The notes: generated by a model not told the origin, from the letters alone. A stretch of DNA of 17,052 nt from an uncultured Collinsella sp. (GCA_905207425.1 CAJLLB010000029.1:1-17052), one strand, 5' to 3'. Shown: positions 1 to 9,296, counted from the first letter of the stretch. Program-made: numbers and translations.

Positions 1-22
1 CGGCTCCGCTGCAACGGAGCCG
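1..22 (-). terminator. Hairpin downstream of glmS, probable terminator cut by the window edge
   Basis: A perfect 8-bp inverted repeat (CGGCTCCG / CGGAGCCG, loop CTGCAA) lies 29 bp past the glmS stop codon. On the minus strand it would be the terminator stem for glmS. The U-tract that should follow lies outside the window, so the call rests on stem and position only. Confidence 0.6.
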
Positions 23-51
23 GGCCTTGGTCGCCAGAATGGCGGAACCAA

Positions 52-1899
<1,848 letters not shown>

Positions 1900-1973
1900 A
1901 GGATAAATCCCTTCGTCCGCTTGACTGCAAAACGTCCACGCACAGGGGGCGCTGAGACGCATAACGTTCGAGT

Positions 1974-1979
1974 ATTGTA
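1974..1979 (-). promoter_or_regulatory. Putative glmS -10 box
   Basis: The minus strand reads TACAAT here (5 of 6 matches to TATAAT), which would start transcription near 1967 and give a leader of about 68 nt. The -35 region 17 bp upstream (ATATCA) is weak and overlaps the inverted repeats at 2001-2033. This is inferred from sequence only. Confidence 0.4.
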
Positions 1980-2000
1980 CTCACGCAAACGCAAGCTGAT

Positions 2001-2033
2001 ATACCAGAGGTGGTATCTCAACTTAGATACCAC
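2001..2033. promoter_or_regulatory. Cluster of ATACCA/TGGTAT half-sites upstream of glmS (candidate operator)
   Basis: Two overlapping inverted repeats are seen: ATACCA-GAGG-TGGTAT (2001-2016) and GTGGTATCT-CAACTT-AGATACCAC (2010-2033, 9-bp perfect arms). TGGTAT/ATACCA half-sites resemble operators of the HutC subgroup of GntR regulators, such as NagR, which respond to amino-sugar phosphates. The cluster overlaps the expected -35 region of glmS. A hairpin role in an RNA is also possible. Confidence 0.4.
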
Positions 2034-2057
2034 TCGATGCACACACGTCCAGCCGGT

Positions 2058-2100
2058 CCAAACCACCACAATGGGGACAGGCACCTTCGTGGTGGTTTTG
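2058..2100. repeat. GGGACAGG hairpin repeat, copy 1 (CCACCAC arms)
   Basis: Perfect 10-bp arms AAACCACCAC (2060-2069) and GTGGTGGTTT (2089-2098) enclose a 19-nt loop containing GGGGACAGGCACC. A close copy lies at 10147-10190, and two copies with different arms but the same core lie at 13372-13420 and 13846-13895. It looks like a dispersed REP-type palindromic element. Confidence 0.8.
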
Positions 2101-2120
2101 GCCGGGGCGGCGGCCTGTCC

Positions 2121-2280
2121 CGGCGATTTATCTCAATCTGTAACAATTAGGACACCAAAAGCGGGCTTGCTGTTACAGATCGAGATTTTCCGTCCGACCT
2201 CGGCGTTTCGTCTCGATCTGTAACAGGTAGAGCCGGTTTTGCCGTCCAGATGTTACAGATCGAGACAATTGAAGGCCGGA
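2121..2280. repeat. Four 15-bp units at exact 40-bp spacing in alternating orientation
   Basis: TCTCRATCTGTAACA occurs at 2131-2145 and 2211-2225, and its reverse complement TGTTACAGATCGAGA at 2171-2185 and 2251-2265. Every gap is exactly 25 bp. The whole is a tandem pair of 80-bp blocks (2121-2200 and 2201-2280), each starting CGGCG and holding one inverted pair. The outer flanks of units 1 and 3 are also alike. The gaps inside the two blocks resemble each other when one is reversed (shared GGAC--CAAAA-CGG pattern). No ORF, RNA motif or transposase is associated. Confidence 0.85.
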
Positions 2281-2286
2281 ACAGCA

Positions 2287-2325
2287 AAACCGCCACGAAG
2301 GGGACTATCCCCTTCGTGGCGGTTT
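2287..2325 (-). terminator. Strong intrinsic terminator of the first MFS gene
   Basis: An 18-bp perfect stem (arms 2287-2304 and 2308-2325) with a CTA loop lies 16 bp past the MFS stop codon. On the minus strand it is followed by TTTTGCTGTT. The stem contains GAAGGGGA/TCCCCTTC and so resembles the GGGACAGG hairpin family. Confidence 0.8.
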
Positions 2326-2341
2326 GGGCGGCGGCGTTTGT

Positions 2342-3958
2342 CTATGAGGTTTGCTTGGGGAAGGTCGTTGCGAGCGCTACGACGGCAAGTCCTGCCACCA
2401 CGTAGAAGGCCGTGGCCGCCGACTTTGCGCGAACCTCGGCATTGTCCGCCAAGAGCTCTCCCTGCGCCTCGGGTGCAACGCCCATCGATTCCAGGCGCGC
2501 CGTAAACGCGGCATCACTCTCGTAGGTATAAACAACCTCTTCGAGCGCCGCCTTGCTCTGCGTGTCGACCACATTACTCGCATCAATACGCGCATCGAGA
2601 CCGGTGTTGACGGCGATAAGCAGGACCGAACCCATGGCGGCAGAGCCCAACGCGAGGCCCAGGTTACGCGCCGCACCCTGGATGCCGCCCGATTGCTGGG
2701 CGTCACTCGGCGGCACGGCGGAAGCGACAATGTTGTTAGCCTGTGAGTTCACCAGGCCAACGCCCACGCCACCAAAGAGCGTACCGACCACCATAATGGG
2801 CGTCAGCTCGGACGCGCGCACGCCAAACGCCATGCTCACACAGGCCGCCGCCATAAAGACATAGCCCGTACGCACCACAGACCAAGGCTTAAGCTGCGGA
2901 AACTTGCGCGGCACAAACATTGCGAGCACCAGCATGGGCACACCCGAGATGATGCCCAAAAGCGCTGTTTGCATGCCGCCAAGGCCAATTACAAGCTGAT
3001 AGTACGAAGTGCCGACCAGACCCTGAGCGCCCATGTAGAAAAACGGCAGAGCAATGGCGATGACGCCGGCGCGAACGGTGGGATTGCGCACAAAGCTCGA
3101 CGGCAAAATCGCTATGCCGTGGGTGCGCTCCATCCAGTGCTCGACCGGAATCAGCATCACCAGCAATAGCAGGCCGACGCCGACAATAGGCAAAGCGGGA
3201 GAAATACCGGCGATCGTGAAGGGAGCCTGCGGTAAGGGAGCAAATACGCCCCAGGTCGAGATGCGCGAAAGACCGCACATAACGGCGAACAATCCCAGAG
3301 AGGCAATAACCGCACCCGGCGCGTCAAACTTGCCCGCGTGCAGCCCGCCACCCGTCGGCAGCTTTGCGCTCGCAACGAGCAGTGCGACAAAATAGGCGGC
3401 GAGCACGCCGAAGGTCACGCGAAAACCTGCGATATCGACCAGAATGCCCAGCGCGATAGGAATAATCGTCGCAAGCGCCGCCGATGCGGCAATCACGCCA
3501 TATGCCTGCTTGCGCTCCTCGCCTTCGTACAGCATGGACACCATGCCCAGTACCGAAGGGATAATGAGGCTTGCGCCCAGCCCGACCATCAGTCGGCCAC
3601 CCCAAATAAGCAGCTCAATGCTCGGTGAAAACGCGCACAGCAGCTCTCCCACCACAGCAAGCACCAATCCGGCACGGAAGTTGCGGCACCACCCGATAAC
3701 CATGCCGAGCAAACCGCTCGCAAGCATAAAGGTGCCCGCCATAAGCGAATAGACCGTGCTCGCCATCTGCACGTCCGAGAGCGGACATCCAAACACGCGC
3801 ATCATCTCGGCCATGGCAACCGAAAACGCACCGTTGTCTGCCGAGGTACCCACCTGAGCGCATGCCAGCACGATCAGCGGCGCCAGTCGCGCCAAACGAG
3901 AAGTCGCCGCAGGCTCCATCCCCGAGTTCGAAACCGCGCGATTCATGCACATCACCAT
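2342..3958 (-). CDS. MFS transporter, 14-helix DHA2 (QacA/EmrB-like) family
   Basis: Integral membrane protein of about 538 residues, with a hydrophobic profile fitting 14 helices. Asp41 in the first helix (GTSADNGA) sits where DHA2 transporters carry their membrane Asp. Residues around 410-445 hold SQANNIV...QSGGIQ...RNLG. Residues 451-517 form a polar, helix-prone loop before the last helix, matching the outer loop between helices 13 and 14 of QacA-type proteins. It is clearly a paralogue of the protein at 7680-9296. Motif A lacks its Asp (GMVIGWCRNFR) and the antiporter motif C in helix 5 is degenerate, so export by proton antiport is not certain. Substrate unknown. The start is uncertain: in-frame ATGs lie at 3958, 3952 and 3946, and the last has the best ribosome-site spacing (GGTGAT). 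It is transcribed away from the PRD-type regulator. Confidence 0.9.
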   Translation of the reverse strand: MVMCMNRAVSNSGMEPAATSRLARLAPLIVLACAQVGTSADNGAFSVAMAEMMRVFGCPLSDVQMASTVYSLMAGTFMLASGLLGMVIGWCRNFRAGLVLAVVGELLCAFSPSIELLIWGGRLMVGLGASLIIPSVLGMVSMLYEGEERKQAYGVIAASAALATIIPIALGILVDIAGFRVTFGVLAAYFVALLVASAKLPTGGGLHAGKFDAPGAVIASLGLFAVMCGLSRISTWGVFAPLPQAPFTIAGISPALPIVGVGLLLLVMLIPVEHWMERTHGIAILPSSFVRNPTVRAGVIAIALPFFYMGAQGLVGTSYYQLVIGLGGMQTALLGIISGVPMLVLAMFVPRKFPQLKPWSVVRTGYVFMAAACVSMAFGVRASELTPIMVVGTLFGGVGVGLVNSQANNIVASAVPPSDAQQSGGIQGAARNLGLALGSAAMGSVLLIAVNTGLDARIDASNVVDTQSKAALEEVVYTYESDAAFTARLESMGVAPEAQGELLADNAEVRAKSAATAFYVVAGLAVVALATTFPKQTS

Positions 3959-3969
3959 CCGCTTTTTTC

Positions 3970-3987
3970 ATTCCGTATATGCGGCAA
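3970..3987. promoter_or_regulatory. 18-bp palindrome, site 1
   Basis: ATTCCGTATATGCGGCAA matches the consensus TTGCCGTATATACGGCAA at 15 of 18 positions. It lies 12 bp upstream of the MFS start and 43 bp upstream of a TATCAT box for the divergent regulator gene. Its centre is 84 bp from that of site 2, about eight helical turns. Confidence 0.5.
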
Positions 3988-4015
3988 GGATTTAAAACCA
4001 ACCCTTCCCCTACTC

Positions 4016-4021
4016 ATCATA
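4016..4021 (-). promoter_or_regulatory. Putative -10 box of the first MFS gene
   Basis: The minus strand reads TATGAT (5 of 6 matches). No recognisable -35 box lies 16-18 bp upstream. Palindrome site 2 ends 32 bp upstream, so an activator-dependent promoter is inferred. This box was chosen after the spacing at the other sites had been noticed. Confidence 0.35.
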
Positions 4022-4030
4022 AAAAATGCG

Positions 4031-4036
4031 TATCAT
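4031..4036 (+). promoter_or_regulatory. Putative -10 box of the PRD-type regulator gene
   Basis: TATCAT (5 of 6 matches) would start transcription near 4043, about 60 nt before the ATG. The -35 region is weak. Site 2 would then lie downstream of the start and could allow autorepression, while site 1 would lie upstream. Confidence 0.3.
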
Positions 4037-4053
4037 GACAGGTGCCACGCTCT

Positions 4054-4071
4054 TTTCCAGATATACGGCAA
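4054..4071. promoter_or_regulatory. 18-bp palindrome, site 2
   Basis: TTTCCAGATATACGGCAA matches TTGCCGTATATACGGCAA at 15 of 18 positions, with a perfect right half (ATATACGGCAA). It lies 32 bp upstream of the putative MFS -10 box and 31 bp upstream of the regulator ATG. Confidence 0.5.
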
Positions 4072-4102
4072 ATCGAACTTTCTCGCGACCCTAGGGAGCC
4101 CC

Positions 4103-5935
4103 ATGAGCATCAATCAGCGACAAGCAAAGCTGCTTAAAATCCTGCTCGGCCAGGCGGGCTACACCCCGACAGTCGATATCTCCGATGCCCTTGCTTGCTC
4201 GGAGCGCACCATCCGCAACGACATGCGGGCCGCTAACGCCTTCCTCGACGAAATGGGCATCCAAGCGGCAATTGTCTCCAAGCGCGGCAACGGCATCCGC
4301 ATCGATGGCGACAGCACGCAGCGCGGTCAGATATCGGACATCATCAAGGAACGTTCGCTTTCCATGGACGCCGGTCTTGACCGCTTCTATCGCGGCATGT
4401 TGCTGCTCACCTGCGACTACCGGCACCAATACACCACCGAATCGCTTGCGCGGGCCATCCTCACCAACAAACAGCAGGCCCAAGACGACCTGCGCACATG
4501 GAACGAGCTCATGACGCCGTTTGGAGCCCAAATCGTACGCGGGCGCCGCATTACGGTCGAGGGTCCCGAGGAGTACATCCGATTCTTCGTCGTCTATTAT
4601 CTGTTTGAGCTCGCGTCGACCGCCATGAAGCGCCGCATTGAGCCGCAGCTCTTTGGCGGCAACGAGCAATTCTTCAACGACCTCATCGCATACGTCGAGC
4701 GCGAAAGCCGAACGCTCTATACCGCCAACGCCCGCCACCAGCTTGCCGTCTACCTGCAGATTATGGTCCTGCGCATTCTTAAGGGCAAAGAGGTCGGTGG
4801 TTACACCTCGGCGATTCCCGTTGTGTACGACGACGTCGCCAACCGCATTGAGCAGCACTTTGGCATCGAGGTCTCCGCCAACGAGCGCGGCATCATCCGC
4901 GACCTCTTTACGGTCTCCACGCGCCGCTGGACGCCCGAGTTCCAGCGCACATATCAGCCCACACCCGAGGCGGCGCGCCTCACCGAGGAGTTATTCTGCG
5001 CTCTCGGCGAACGCTTTGGCACGCGACCGCCGCTTCATCTTGAAAAGCCCTGCGCCGCGCTCATCGAAGCCGGACAAACTCACATGCGCTATGAACGCGC
5101 CATCTCACTGCCCCAGGAAAACACCTGGACGGTGCGATACGAAAACATGGCCTCGTTTATGCGCCTGTCCGAGGTGCTGCGCGACGCGCCCGGCCTATCT
5201 GGGCTGAATCTATACCAGACCGACGTGACGCGCCTGGCGATGCTATTGCTCTCGTATATGGACGGCCTGTCCTCGCACGATCAATGGCGTGTCGGACTCG
5301 TGGTCAACTGCGGCATTGAGCAGGTCTTCTATGCGCGCGATCGACTTGAGCGGCTCATTCCCTGCATGCGGGTCGCGCGTGTGCTGACCGAAACAGAAGT
5401 CGCCGAGATTGAATCAGACCCCAAGCACAGCAGCCTCGACTTCCTGGTCTCATTCGACCCCATCAAGACGACGCTTCCACTCTGCGTGCTGAGCAATGCC
5501 ATCGATGACGCCGATCGCAGCCGCATCGAGCTGCTGCTCATGAAGCTTGGATGCCCCCACGCACTCGACGACGCCCCGCTTGCCGGCGGTCTTCCCGAGC
5601 GCGAGCTCGATATCTCGCACGCGCGCATGCTCACGCGCACCCTTCACGCTGCACTTGTCGAAGACGGCCTCTGGCGTGGCACGCTCTCCGGCTTCTCGAA
5701 CACCTTCGAGATGCTGTCGTTCACGCACGGACCTTGGCTCTTGCTGACCGTATGTTCCCAAGATGTCGCTCAAACCGGGGCCGTGCATTACCGCGTGGAA
5801 ACACGAGTCGGCTTTACCGGCGACCGCCTGCAACACATCCTGGTGCTCTGCGTCGCCCCAAGCGATGAGCGCGTCCTCACTCCGGCCACACAGCGCTTCC
5901 GCAAGCTCGCATCCGAGGCCGGTCTCAAACGGTAG
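4103..5935 (+). CDS. BglG/LicR-type transcriptional regulator with PRD and PTS EIIB-like domains
   Basis: A 610-residue cytosolic regulator with the layout of the DNA-binding PRD activators (LicR/ManR/MtlR). It has an N-terminal winged helix (about 5-60, ISDALACSERTIRNDM), a second one (about 110-157, ending GRRITVEGPEEY) and two degenerate PRD regions (about 185-230 and 240-395). An EIIB-like domain follows (about 396-480, GLVVNCGIEQVFYARDRL), with Cys403 at the phosphoryl-accepting position. The C-terminal part (about 500-610) resembles EIIA only in its last strand and lacks a clear PHA active site. PRD histidines are not at canonical places, so PTS control may be reduced. Members of this group are activated or inhibited by PTS phosphorylation and act on sugar uptake genes. 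Here the divergent neighbour is an MFS transporter, not a PTS. AGGGAG precedes the ATG. Confidence 0.8.
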   Translation: MSINQRQAKLLKILLGQAGYTPTVDISDALACSERTIRNDMRAANAFLDEMGIQAAIVSKRGNGIRIDGDSTQRGQISDIIKERSLSMDAGLDRFYRGMLLLTCDYRHQYTTESLARAILTNKQQAQDDLRTWNELMTPFGAQIVRGRRITVEGPEEYIRFFVVYYLFELASTAMKRRIEPQLFGGNEQFFNDLIAYVERESRTLYTANARHQLAVYLQIMVLRILKGKEVGGYTSAIPVVYDDVANRIEQHFGIEVSANERGIIRDLFTVSTRRWTPEFQRTYQPTPEAARLTEELFCALGERFGTRPPLHLEKPCAALIEAGQTHMRYERAISLPQENTWTVRYENMASFMRLSEVLRDAPGLSGLNLYQTDVTRLAMLLLSYMDGLSSHDQWRVGLVVNCGIEQVFYARDRLERLIPCMRVARVLTETEVAEIESDPKHSSLDFLVSFDPIKTTLPLCVLSNAIDDADRSRIELLLMKLGCPHALDDAPLAGGLPERELDISHARMLTRTLHAALVEDGLWRGTLSGFSNTFEMLSFTHGPWLLLTVCSQDVAQTGAVHYRVETRVGFTGDRLQHILVLCVAPSDERVLTPATQRFRKLASEAGLKR

Positions 5936-5991
5936 ACGGCGTGGGCGCCCATCGCGCGTGCCCATGCAAGCCTTCAAATACGCTTAAGCGC

Positions 5992-6031
5992 AAAGAACCC
6001 GTGGCCGCCCCTGCAGCCACGGGTTCTTTTT
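5992..6031. terminator. Bidirectional terminator between the regulator and the amidohydrolase
   Basis: A 14-bp perfect stem (AAAGAACCCGTGGC, 5992-6005, with 6016-6029) and a 10-nt loop are followed by TTTTT on the plus strand. It sits between two convergent genes. On the minus strand the stem also ends in TTCTTT, so it can serve both. Confidence 0.9.
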
Positions 6032-6059
6032 AGCGTCTATGGCCTATGCCATGACAAAG

Positions 6060-7676
6060 CTATTTGCGCGTCCAGACAGTCTCGCCCTCTTTGACCGTCT
6101 CGAGAACGCGCAGGTTGCGCACCTCGTCGAGCTCGATCTTGAGCGGGTTCTTCTCGACAATGCAGAAGTCGGCCAGCTTGCCGGCCTCGAGCGTGCCCTT
6201 ACGGTCGAGCTCGCCATACTGGAAAGCGCCGTTGACCGTGATGGCCTTCAGACCCTCGTACACGCTGATCTTCTGATTCTCGTCCAGCTGAGCGCCGCCC
6301 TTGGTGACGCGCTTGGCGGCGCACCACACAGCCTCAAAGAAATTGGGGCGCAGCACCGGCGTGTCGGTGTGGAAGGTAAACGGCAGGCCGCACTCCAGAG
6401 CGTCATGGCAGGCAGACACGCGACCGCCGCGCACGGGACCGAAGTTCTTAAGATGCACGTCGGCCCAGTACCAGATATGGCTGGCGAAAATCGACGGGAT
6501 CATGTTGATCTCGGCCATCTGCTCGTACTGATCGCGGCGGGCAGTCTGGCAGTGGATCATGACCGGGTGCAGGCTCGCTTTATCGGGATTAGGCGAATCC
6601 TCCAGCGCGCGCTTGTACACGCGCAGGTACTGGTCGGCAGCCGCATCGCCGTTGGTATGGGCGAGCAGCTGATGATTGCCGTCGATGGCCTTGCGCATAA
6701 AGTCATACGCGGCCTTGTCGGTCATGGTGCCATAACCGCAGTAACCCTCGCCCTCATCGCCGGGAGTGTAGGGCTCGGTCATCCACGCCGTACGACCCTG
6801 GGGAGAACCGTCAAAGAACATCTTGAGGCCGCCGATGCGGAAGTGACCGGTGTAGTCCTGCGAGACAAAAGGCTCGTGGTCGGCCAAGATTTTGTCGACA
6901 TCCTCGCCGTACATGGGATAGCTCACGACGTCCATCTTGAGCAGGCCCTTGTTCGCAAGGCCGCAGAACAGCGCTGCGAAGTCGGCGGTGGTAGCACCCT
7001 CCTGGCAGGTGGTGATGCCGTTTTCCAGGTAGATGTCCTGCATCTCGCCGATCATGACGTCCATGTCCATCTTCTGACGCGGCTGAATCACGGCAAAGAC
7101 CGGCCACATAGCGCCTGGCTCCTCGCAGTAACCGTCCGGCGTGCCGTCGGCCTCGCGGCCGTAGCGAGCGCCCTCGGGATCGGGAGTCTCGGCGGTAATG
7201 CCGGCAAGCTCCAGCAGCTTGGTGTTGGCAACAACCATGTGGCTCGAAGCGTGGACGGCGATAACCGGAATGGTCTCGCTCACGCGGTCGAGCACGTGAC
7301 GGTTAGGGTGCTCATGCTCGGCCAGGGAATTCTGGTCGTAGGAAACACCCATGATCACGCCGTCCTCGCCAATGCCGCGCTGCTCGGCAAAGGCAGCCAG
7401 ACGCTCGACGATCTCATCGAAATCCGCCGCGCCGTTAAGGTCGGCAGCCACGATGTACTGCGTGCAGCCAGAGATGTGGCTGTGGGGGTCAATCAGACCG
7501 GGCATAAGGCAGGCGCCGTTGAGATCAATCTCCTCGGCATCCTCTGCCTGAGCGCGAGCCTCCTCGAGCGAGCCGGTAAACGCGATGGTGCCGTCGTCTG
7601 CAACCAGCAGGGCCTCAAAAGTATCGCCCTCGCCGGTCATGGGAACAAAGTCGCCGTTAAAGTACAGCTTCTTCAT
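6060..7676 (-). CDS. Amidohydrolase, YtcJ-like (amidohydrolase family 3)
   Basis: A 538-residue metal-dependent hydrolase, probably cytosolic, since no signal peptide is seen. An N-terminal beta-sandwich part leads to PGLIDPHSH (residues 59-67; metal ligands His65 and His67), then Lys285 in GGLKMFFDGSPQGRTA, His340 in HTNGD, His375 in MIHCQTARRDQ and Asp438 in FHTDTPV, closing with a second sandwich part (KLADFCIVEKNPL). This order is that of YtcJ/NfdA-type enzymes, which split amide or formamide bonds. Two sites deviate from the commoner family forms as remembered: HTNGDAA for H-x-GDRA and HTDTPV for GSDAPV. Substrate unknown. It starts 3 bp after the stop of the upstream MFS gene, with its AGGAGG ribosome site inside the end of that gene. 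The two are therefore almost certainly one operon, suggesting transport and hydrolysis of the same compound. Confidence 0.88.
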   Translation of the reverse strand: MKKLYFNGDFVPMTGEGDTFEALLVADDGTIAFTGSLEEARAQAEDAEEIDLNGACLMPGLIDPHSHISGCTQYIVAADLNGAADFDEIVERLAAFAEQRGIGEDGVIMGVSYDQNSLAEHEHPNRHVLDRVSETIPVIAVHASSHMVVANTKLLELAGITAETPDPEGARYGREADGTPDGYCEEPGAMWPVFAVIQPRQKMDMDVMIGEMQDIYLENGITTCQEGATTADFAALFCGLANKGLLKMDVVSYPMYGEDVDKILADHEPFVSQDYTGHFRIGGLKMFFDGSPQGRTAWMTEPYTPGDEGEGYCGYGTMTDKAAYDFMRKAIDGNHQLLAHTNGDAAADQYLRVYKRALEDSPNPDKASLHPVMIHCQTARRDQYEQMAEINMIPSIFASHIWYWADVHLKNFGPVRGGRVSACHDALECGLPFTFHTDTPVLRPNFFEAVWCAAKRVTKGGAQLDENQKISVYEGLKAITVNGAFQYGELDRKGTLEAGKLADFCIVEKNPLKIELDEVRNLRVLETVKEGETVWTRK

Positions 7677-7679
7677 GAC

Positions 7680-9296
7680 CTACTCCTCCTCTTTGGAGAA
7701 CTTCTTGATAGCAGGGGTGGTGGCCAGGCCAAGCACGATGATGGCAGCGCCCACGTAGTAAGCGAAACGCGTGGAGTTGAAGCGGGACTGGGCATTGATC
7801 TCGACCAGGGCGTCGCGCTCCTCATCGCTCATATCGATGTCCTCAATAGAAGCGCGGAAGTTCTCATCGGAGACGAGGTCGATATTGCGCTCGGAAATAG
7901 CGGCGACGGTGGACTCGGAAATGCGGGAATCGTTAGCGGCTGCATCCTTCACGGAGTTGGTGATACCAAAGAGCAGCACGGCACCCAGCAGGGCAATGCC
8001 GATGGCCTGGCCAACGTTACGCATGGTGGTCTGAATGCCGCCGGACTGGGAAGCGTCGCGCTCGTTCACGGCAAGGGCGACAACGTTGTTGGCCTGGGCG
8101 GAAACGATACCGGCGCCCGAGCCGGCAACAACGCAGCCAATGAGAATGCCCGGCATGGAAGCAGCGTCGAGCGTAACGGAGAACGCCATGATGATCAGGG
8201 CGGCGGCAAGGGTGAGGTAGCCGACCTGGATGACGCGACGCGGGTTAGCCTTCGGCATGAACTTGGGGATACCGATGGAGAAGGCGAAGGTCGGAACGCC
8301 AACGACGATGGAGAGCACACCAACGATAGCCGGAGACCAGCCAGCAACGAGCTGCAGGTAGGGGGCCATCAGAATGGACTGAACACCCATGAAGAAGAAC
8401 GTGATGGCGGAGGCGGCGAGACCGGCGAGGACCTGCGGGGTCTTAAGGAAGGACTGGGGCAGCAGGGCAAAGCCGTTCTTCTCCTCGACCTTCTTCTCGA
8501 CGTTGATCATAACGATGAGGATGATCACGCCCAGGACAGCCATGGGCAGGCAGGGGGAGATACCGGCGATGGTGAAGGGGCATGCCGGGAAGGGCTCGAC
8601 GAGGCCCCAAGCGGAGATGCGGGACACGCCGACCAGGAACAGGAACAGGCCGGTTGCGGCAAGGGCAACGCCGACGCCATCGAACTTGAGCTTCTCATCG
8701 GACTGCTCGATCTCGGGCAGCTTGAAGGACAGCAGGAACACGAGTACAAAGTAGGCGGCGAGGACGAAGAACGTCACGCGCATGCCGGCGGCCATGAGCA
8801 CGATCGAAAGCAGCAGCGGCAGCAGGGCGGAAAGGCCGGAGGCGGCGCCTATGCAGCCAAAGGCAAGCACGCGGTTCTTACCGTGATAGATCTTGGGAAC
8901 GAGGCCCAGAACCGAGGGAATCATGAACGACGCGCCGAAGCCCACGAGGGTACGGCCGCCCCAAATGAAGACGGTCATGTTGGGGGAAACGGCAAGGACG
9001 ACCTCGCCGGCGGCGCACAGCAGGGCGCCCATGCGGAAGTTCTTCTTCCAGCCGATGATGGTACCCATCATGCCACCGGCGATCATAAAGGCGCCGGCCA
9101 TGAGGGAGTAGACCATGTTGGCGAGCTGGATGTCGGCGGTGGTGGCGCCGAGGTCCTGCGTCAGGGCGGTTGCGGCGAGCGAAAGGGCGCCGTTATCGCC
9201 CGAAGTGCCCATCTGGGCCAGGATCAGAACGAGAACGGGGAGAAGCATGAACTTCTCGGCACCCTTCTCCTCTGCCACAGCTTTAGCTTTAGCCAT
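7680..9296 (-). CDS. MFS transporter, 14-helix DHA2 family, in operon with the amidohydrolase
   Basis: A 538-residue integral membrane protein and paralogue of the MFS at 2342-3958, sharing QMGTSGDNGALS (Asp34 in helix 1), IWGGR-LVG-GAS, PFTIAGISP-LP and SQANNVV...SGGIQ...RNVGQAIG (399-433). A charged segment (about 447-508) lies between the last two helices, as in QacA-type transporters, and the C-terminus is charged (KKFSKEEE). Motif A has Gly for Asp (GTIIGWKKNFR) and helix 5 lacks the GP of antiporter motif C, the same changes as in the other copy. Direction and substrate are unknown. The amidohydrolase downstream favours uptake of its substrate or export of its product. AAAGGAA lies 8 nt before the ATG. 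A palindrome (9407-9424) and -10 box lie upstream. Confidence 0.92.
   Translation of the reverse strand: MAKAKAVAEEKGAEKFMLLPVLVLILAQMGTSGDNGALSLAATALTQDLGATTADIQLANMVYSLMAGAFMIAGGMMGTIIGWKKNFRMGALLCAAGEVVLAVSPNMTVFIWGGRTLVGFGASFMIPSVLGLVPKIYHGKNRVLAFGCIGAASGLSALLPLLLSIVLMAAGMRVTFFVLAAYFVLVFLLSFKLPEIEQSDEKLKFDGVGVALAATGLFLFLVGVSRISAWGLVEPFPACPFTIAGISPCLPMAVLGVIILIVMINVEKKVEEKNGFALLPQSFLKTPQVLAGLAASAITFFFMGVQSILMAPYLQLVAGWSPAIVGVLSIVVGVPTFAFSIGIPKFMPKANPRRVIQVGYLTLAAALIIMAFSVTLDAASMPGILIGCVVAGSGAGIVSAQANNVVALAVNERDASQSGGIQTTMRNVGQAIGIALLGAVLLFGITNSVKDAAANDSRISESTVAAISERNIDLVSDENFRASIEDIDMSDEERDALVEINAQSRFNSTRFAYYVGAAIIVLGLATTPAIKKFSKEEE

Noticed and set aside
1900..2060. glmS ribozyme/riboswitch in the leader
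   Set aside because: The inferred leader is only about 70 nt and shows no conserved core of the glmS ribozyme. Only short inverted repeats upstream of the likely promoter were found.
2121..2280. CRISPR array
   Set aside because: Four 15-bp units with equal 25-bp gaps look CRISPR-like at first, but the units alternate in orientation, are too short, the gaps are related to each other, and no cas genes are present.
2342..9296. Three proteins of exactly 538 residues (both MFS proteins and the amidohydrolase) as a meaningful pattern
   Set aside because: The first MFS start is uncertain by up to four codons and the amidohydrolase is unrelated, so the shared length is a coincidence.
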